In this document: one piece after another, positions 6,303 to 8,712 of the stretch
How the letters are laid out: the number at the start of each line of letters is the position of its first letter
Position numbering within the stretch: position 1 is the stretch's first letter
NCBI GenBank assembly: GCA_003565575.1
Contig: PXBV01000049.1
Location: 1-8,712, forward strand
Source: Psychroflexus sp.
GTDB taxonomy: Bacteria > Bacteroidota > Bacteroidia > Flavobacteriales > Flavobacteriaceae
Direction of reading: 5' to 3'
DNA length: 8,712 bases
The notes under the pieces: model-generated
Databases searched by the model: none
What the model was told of the DNA's origin: nothing
Seen by the model: the letters and a program-made list of their open reading frames with translations, nothing else
Position numbers and translations under genes: made by a program

Positions 6303-7664
6303 ATGGCTAAACCTAAAACTACGTTTTTTTGTCAAAGCTGTGGCGCACAGTATGCCAAATGGCAAGGCCAATGCAACGCCTGCAAAGAGTGGAACACCCT
6401 AGTAGAAGAAGTGATAGATTCTAAACCCGAAAAAACTTGGAAACCTGCCAATTCTTCCACACCCAAACGCATTTCTAAACCTCAGCGCATCAATGACATC
6501 AAGATAGGAAAGGAAATAAGAATCCCTACTTCCAATCAGGAGTTCAATCGGGTGCTTGGAGGAGGCATTGTGCCAGGAAGCATCACCTTACTTGGCGGAG
6601 AACCTGGTGTTGGCAAAAGTACGCTATTACTACAGTTGTCCTTAAGTTTCAAGCAAAAAGTACTGTATGTCTCTGGCGAAGAAAGCCAGCAGCAAATCAA
6701 AATGCGTGCTGAACGGATACAGAAGGAAGACTCCAACTGCTATATACTTTCAGAAACCAAAACACAACTTATCTTCTCTCAAATAGAAGCCATGCAGCCT
6801 GAAATCTTAATTATAGATTCCATCCAGACCCTGCACACCGATTATGTAGAAAGCTCACCAGGAAGCGTATCACAAATTCGAGAATGTACCTCAGAACTCA
6901 TCAAGTACGCCAAAGAAACCAATGTACCAATTATACTCATTGGGCATATCACAAAAGAAGGCAGCATCGCTGGCCCCAAAGTTTTGGAACATATGGTGGA
7001 TACCGTTTTGCAGTTTGAAGGCGACAAAAACTACGCGTACAGAATCTTAAGAGCACACAAAAACAGATTCGGGTCTACACACGAGCTCGGTATTTACGAG
7101 ATGCAAGCTGGCGGCTTGGTAGAAGTGTCTAACCCTTCAGACCTACTCATTTCCAAAACCGATACTCACTTAAGCGGAACCGCCATCGCCGCGACTCTGG
7201 AAGGCATGCGTCCCATGATGATTGAGATACAAGCCCTGGTGAGTTCTGCCGTTTATGGCACTCCTCAACGCTCTGCAACAGGCTATAACCTCAAGCGACT
7301 CAATATGATTTTGGCCGTTTTAGAAAAGCGCGCAGGCTTCCGCCTTGGCGCCAAAGACGTCTTCCTCAACATCACTGGAGGCATCAGTGTAGACGATCCC
7401 GCCATCGATTTGGCCGTGGTTGCCGCCATTTTATCGTCCAGCGAAGACATCTCCATTTCCAAGGATATTTGCTTTGCCGCCGAGGTAGGTCTGGCCGGAG
7501 AAATTCGTCCCGTCACTCGAGTGGAGCAGCGTGTTATGGAAGCTGAAAAGTTGGGTTTTGCTTCCATTTTAATTTCTAAGCAAAGTAAACTCCCACGCCA
7601 AGATTACAAAATCAACATGATTCAGGTTGCCAAGATAGAAGATGTAGTAGACGCACTTTTTTAG
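6303..7664 (+). CDS. radA: DNA repair/recombination protein RadA (Sms)
   Basis: RadA is a RecA-like ATPase that helps branch migration and processing of recombination intermediates; it is cytoplasmic. All hallmark elements are present in the 453 residues: an N-terminal C4 zinc finger (Cys10, 13, 24, 27), Walker A GGEPGVGKST (98-107), SGEES (124-128), Walker B ILIIDSIQT (168-176), the RadA-specific KNRFG motif (253-257) and a C-terminal Lon-protease-like domain (about 290-453). The Lon-like domain has the ITGGISVDDPAIDLA segment where Lon carries its catalytic Ser, so it is non-proteolytic as usual for RadA. Length is normal. The ATG is 3 bases after the esterase gene's stop, so the two are likely co-transcribed. 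GC rises sharply in the part encoding the Lon-like domain. No convincing terminator follows. Confidence 0.97.
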   Translation: MAKPKTTFFCQSCGAQYAKWQGQCNACKEWNTLVEEVIDSKPEKTWKPANSSTPKRISKPQRINDIKIGKEIRIPTSNQEFNRVLGGGIVPGSITLLGGEPGVGKSTLLLQLSLSFKQKVLYVSGEESQQQIKMRAERIQKEDSNCYILSETKTQLIFSQIEAMQPEILIIDSIQTLHTDYVESSPGSVSQIRECTSELIKYAKETNVPIILIGHITKEGSIAGPKVLEHMVDTVLQFEGDKNYAYRILRAHKNRFGSTHELGIYEMQAGGLVEVSNPSDLLISKTDTHLSGTAIAATLEGMRPMMIEIQALVSSAVYGTPQRSATGYNLKRLNMILAVLEKRAGFRLGAKDVFLNITGGISVDDPAIDLAVVAAILSSSEDISISKDICFAAEVGLAGEIRPVTRVEQRVMEAEKLGFASILISKQSKLPRQDYKINMIQVAKIEDVVDALF

Positions 7665-7890
7665 GATTAATGCTGAATTTAGCACGAGTAATATTCATGT
7701 TTTAGATTTTTAGCTACATCATATAAGTTGGTCTCATGTGAAGAGCTTAGCATAAAGATACAACTGAAGTTTTTACGGAAAATAAAGTTTCAGAACCCTA
7801 AATGCGATTTTAAAACAACACCTATTTACATAAAGTTTGACGTAGTAAACTATCTGATTCTCGCTTAAGGATAGACGTGGAAATCCTGCA

Positions 7891-7919
7891 CCTCTCCCCC
7901 CAAGGCTCTGGGGGAGAGG
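7891..7919. repeat. 10-bp perfect inverted repeat (first hairpin of GC-rich island)
   Basis: CCTCTCCCCC (7891-7900) and GGGGGAGAGG (7910-7919) are exact reverse complements around the 9-base loop CAAGGCTCT. This would form a very stable hairpin in either strand's RNA. There is no following U-tract on the plus strand, so it is a poor Rho-independent terminator. The C-run/G-run style resembles dispersed intergenic palindromes seen in Bacteroidota genomes. The repeat is seen directly; its multicopy nature is inferred. Confidence 0.75.
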
Positions 7920-7939
7920 GAAGCATTGGAACTAATAGC

Positions 7940-7955
7940 CTGCCTTTGTCGGCAG
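7940..7955. repeat. Short hairpin of the GC-rich island
   Basis: CTGCC (7940-7944) and GGCAG (7951-7955) pair around the loop TTTGTC. G7938 and C7957 could add a further pair across one mismatch. It looks like a decayed form of the CTGCC/GGCAG palindromes that recur in Bacteroidota intergenic DNA. It is short, and supported mainly by its place between two stronger hairpins. Confidence 0.45.
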
Positions 7956-7964
7956 ACATGCCCG

Positions 7965-8012
7965 ACCCCAAACCTCCCAACTATTTCGGGGTTAGGTTGG
8001 GGTAAGCCCCAA
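7965..8012. repeat. Overlapping inverted repeats with alternative pairing (third hairpin of the island)
   Basis: ACCCCAAACCT (7965-7975) pairs with AGGTTGGGGT (7994-8003) with a single bulged A. The right arm can instead pair forward: TTGGGG (7997-8002), loop TAAG, CCCCAA (8007-8012), a perfect 6-bp stem. The two structures share bases and so are mutually exclusive. The segment is also G-run-rich on both strands, though it falls short of a full four-run, three-tetrad quadruplex. Confidence 0.6.
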
Positions 8013-8050
8013 AATAGCACTTTTAAGATATACTCGCGCAAAAAGCGGAT

Positions 8051-8068
8051 ATGAGAATTACATCTCAT
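8051..8068. repeat. 6-bp inverted repeat upstream of ileS
   Basis: ATGAGA (8051-8056) and TCTCAT (8063-8068) are exact reverse complements around ATTACA. It lies about 70 bases upstream of the candidate ileS -7 element. It could be an operator half-site pair or chance; nothing else supports a role. Confidence 0.35.
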
Positions 8069-8135
8069 CTAGTAATTTAACGCTAAGTTCATTTTAGATT
8101 TTTCTTAGACTAGAGGTCAATTTAGAATAAATCCT

Positions 8136-8143
8136 TATTTTCG
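8136..8143 (+). promoter_or_regulatory. Candidate -7 element for ileS
   Basis: TATTTTCG matches TAnnTTTG at all but one position and is 24 bases before the ATG of ileS, a normal distance for a short Bacteroidota leader. A clear TTG -33 box is not visible 17-23 bases upstream. Transcription from this site fits the long non-coding gap after radA, which makes read-through from radA less likely to be the main source. Confidence 0.4.
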
Positions 8144-8167
8144 CAAATCATTTGAAAAATTGTAAAA

Positions 8168-8712
8168 ATGAGCAAGAAATTTCCTGAATATAAAGGACTT
8201 GACCTCCCAAAGGTAGCAGAAGACATCATGACATTTTGGGATGAAAATGCCATTTTCGATAAAAGCATGGATGAGCGGGAAGGCGCTGAGCCTTTTGTGT
8301 TTTTTGAAGGGCCACCATCAGCCAATGGCATGCCAGGCATCCACCATGTGATGGCGAGAAGCATCAAGGATATTTTTTGTAGATATAAAACGCAAAAAGG
8401 CTACCAAGTTAAACGAAAAGCAGGCTGGGACACCCACGGTTTGCCTGTAGAATTGAAGGTAGAGAAAGAACTTGGCATTACCAAGGAAGACATCGGCACC
8501 AAAATCTCAGTAGAAGATTACAATAAGGCATGTAAAGAGGCAGTGATGCGCTACACCGATGTTTGGAATGACCTGACCAAAAAAATTGGCTATTGGGTGG
8601 ATATGGAAAACCCATACATCACCTACAAGTCCAAATACATGGAATCGGTTTGGTGGTTGCTTTCAGAAATCTATAAAAAAGGCTGGATTTACAAAGGCTA
8701 TACCATTCAGCC
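8168..8712 (+). CDS. ileS: Isoleucyl-tRNA synthetase, N-terminal part, with altered GIHH signature
   Basis: IleRS charges tRNA-Ile with isoleucine; it is a cytoplasmic class I enzyme of over 1,000 residues. The window holds the first 181 codons and the gene runs off the right edge. The start MSKKFPEYKGLDL is typical of Bacteroidota IleRS. The Rossmann opening reads FFEGPPSANGMPGIHHVMAR (45-64), followed by KRKAGWDTHGLPVELKVEK (82-100) and the start of the insertion toward the editing domain. The class I signature HIGH is replaced by GIHH at residues 57-60, so the first and third positions are exchanged (H to G, G to H). This form is usual, as far as I recall, in Bacteroidota and in part of the IleRS2 (eukaryote-like) group, so it is not damage. 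It is transcribed alone here, after a 503-base gap. Identity is very secure. Confidence 0.96.
   Translation, partial: MSKKFPEYKGLDLPKVAEDIMTFWDENAIFDKSMDEREGAEPFVFFEGPPSANGMPGIHHVMARSIKDIFCRYKTQKGYQVKRKAGWDTHGLPVELKVEKELGITKEDIGTKISVEDYNKACKEAVMRYTDVWNDLTKKIGYWVDMENPYITYKSKYMESVWWLLSEIYKKGWIYKGYTIQ

Larger units (their letters stand above)
7665..8167. other. 503-base non-coding spacer between radA and ileS
   Basis: I find no credible gene in either strand. The left part (7665-7885) and the right part (8015-8135) are AT-rich and featureless apart from weak dyads. The centre (about 7889-8012) is a GC-rich cluster of hairpins, listed separately. No tRNA cloverleaf, T-box or recognised riboswitch is seen, and there is no strong hairpin with a U-tract directly behind radA. 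The right end carries a probable ileS promoter. Confidence 0.75.

Noticed and set aside
6536..7567. Three minus-strand open frames within radA
   Set aside because: They follow codon-position bias of radA on the opposite strand and resemble no protein family.
7671..7684. Possible terminator hairpin TGCT...AGCA just after radA
   Set aside because: The stem is only 4 strong pairs plus a wobble, and no U-tract follows.
7834..7851. AGTTT/AAACT dyad in the AT-rich left flank of the spacer
   Set aside because: Five AT-dominated pairs around a loop of about 8 bases are expected by chance in DNA of this composition.
7964..7981. Minus-strand G-quadruplex candidate (GGG, GG, GGGG, GGG runs)
   Set aside because: Only three runs reach three Gs, so a standard three-tetrad quadruplex is not satisfied. 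The G-runs are better explained as hairpin arms.
7865..8068. A 67-codon open frame on the minus strand across the spacer before ileS
   Set aside because: It runs through the palindromic island, has no domain, no promoter and repeat-derived composition. It is the usual spurious frame produced by such repeats.

Overview
The window looks like a piece of a Flavobacteriia (Bacteroidota) chromosome. It is AT-rich, with 27-37% GC in the AT-rich stretches I counted by hand. Genes are tightly packed without Shine-Dalgarno sequences, and the few promoter-like sites fit the Bacteroidota -7 consensus TAnnTTTG. Two families are typical of the phylum: a DUF4270 lipoprotein and a short single-domain 'glycogen/starch synthase'. 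The content is mostly conserved housekeeping. I see no phage, insertion sequence, CRISPR array, toxin-antitoxin pair or defence locus.

Left part (1-2845, minus strand): a probable three-gene operon read leftward. It encodes the short glycosyltransferase-5-like protein, the DUF4270 lipoprotein and GlmS (3' end beyond the window). The gaps are 4 and 11 bases. A good -7 element lies in the 108-base divergent spacer.

Middle (2954-7664, plus strand): panC, panD, a flippase-like membrane protein (LPG_synthase_TM/UPF0104 family), a secreted esterase-fold protein and radA. The gaps are 3, 5, 32 and 3 bases. PanC and PanD make and join the beta-alanine half of pantothenate, so the CoA pathway is only partly represented; panB and panE are not here. 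The 32-base gap holds a 9-bp perfect inverted repeat and a perfect -7 match, so the esterase-radA pair may have its own promoter.

Right part (7665-8712): a 503-base non-coding spacer, then the start of ileS (5' 181 codons). The spacer contains a compact GC-rich island (59% GC by hand count, against about 30% on the left and 27% on the right) made of several hairpins, which looks like a dispersed palindromic repeat.

I did not find an undescribed multi-gene system. The points most worth a second look are: the esterase-fold protein with Asp at the nucleophile position; the IleRS with GIHH in place of HIGH; the glycogen-synthase-like protein that has lost its active-site motifs and second domain; an EF-hand-like loop inside the DUF4270 lipoprotein; and the palindromic island upstream of ileS.
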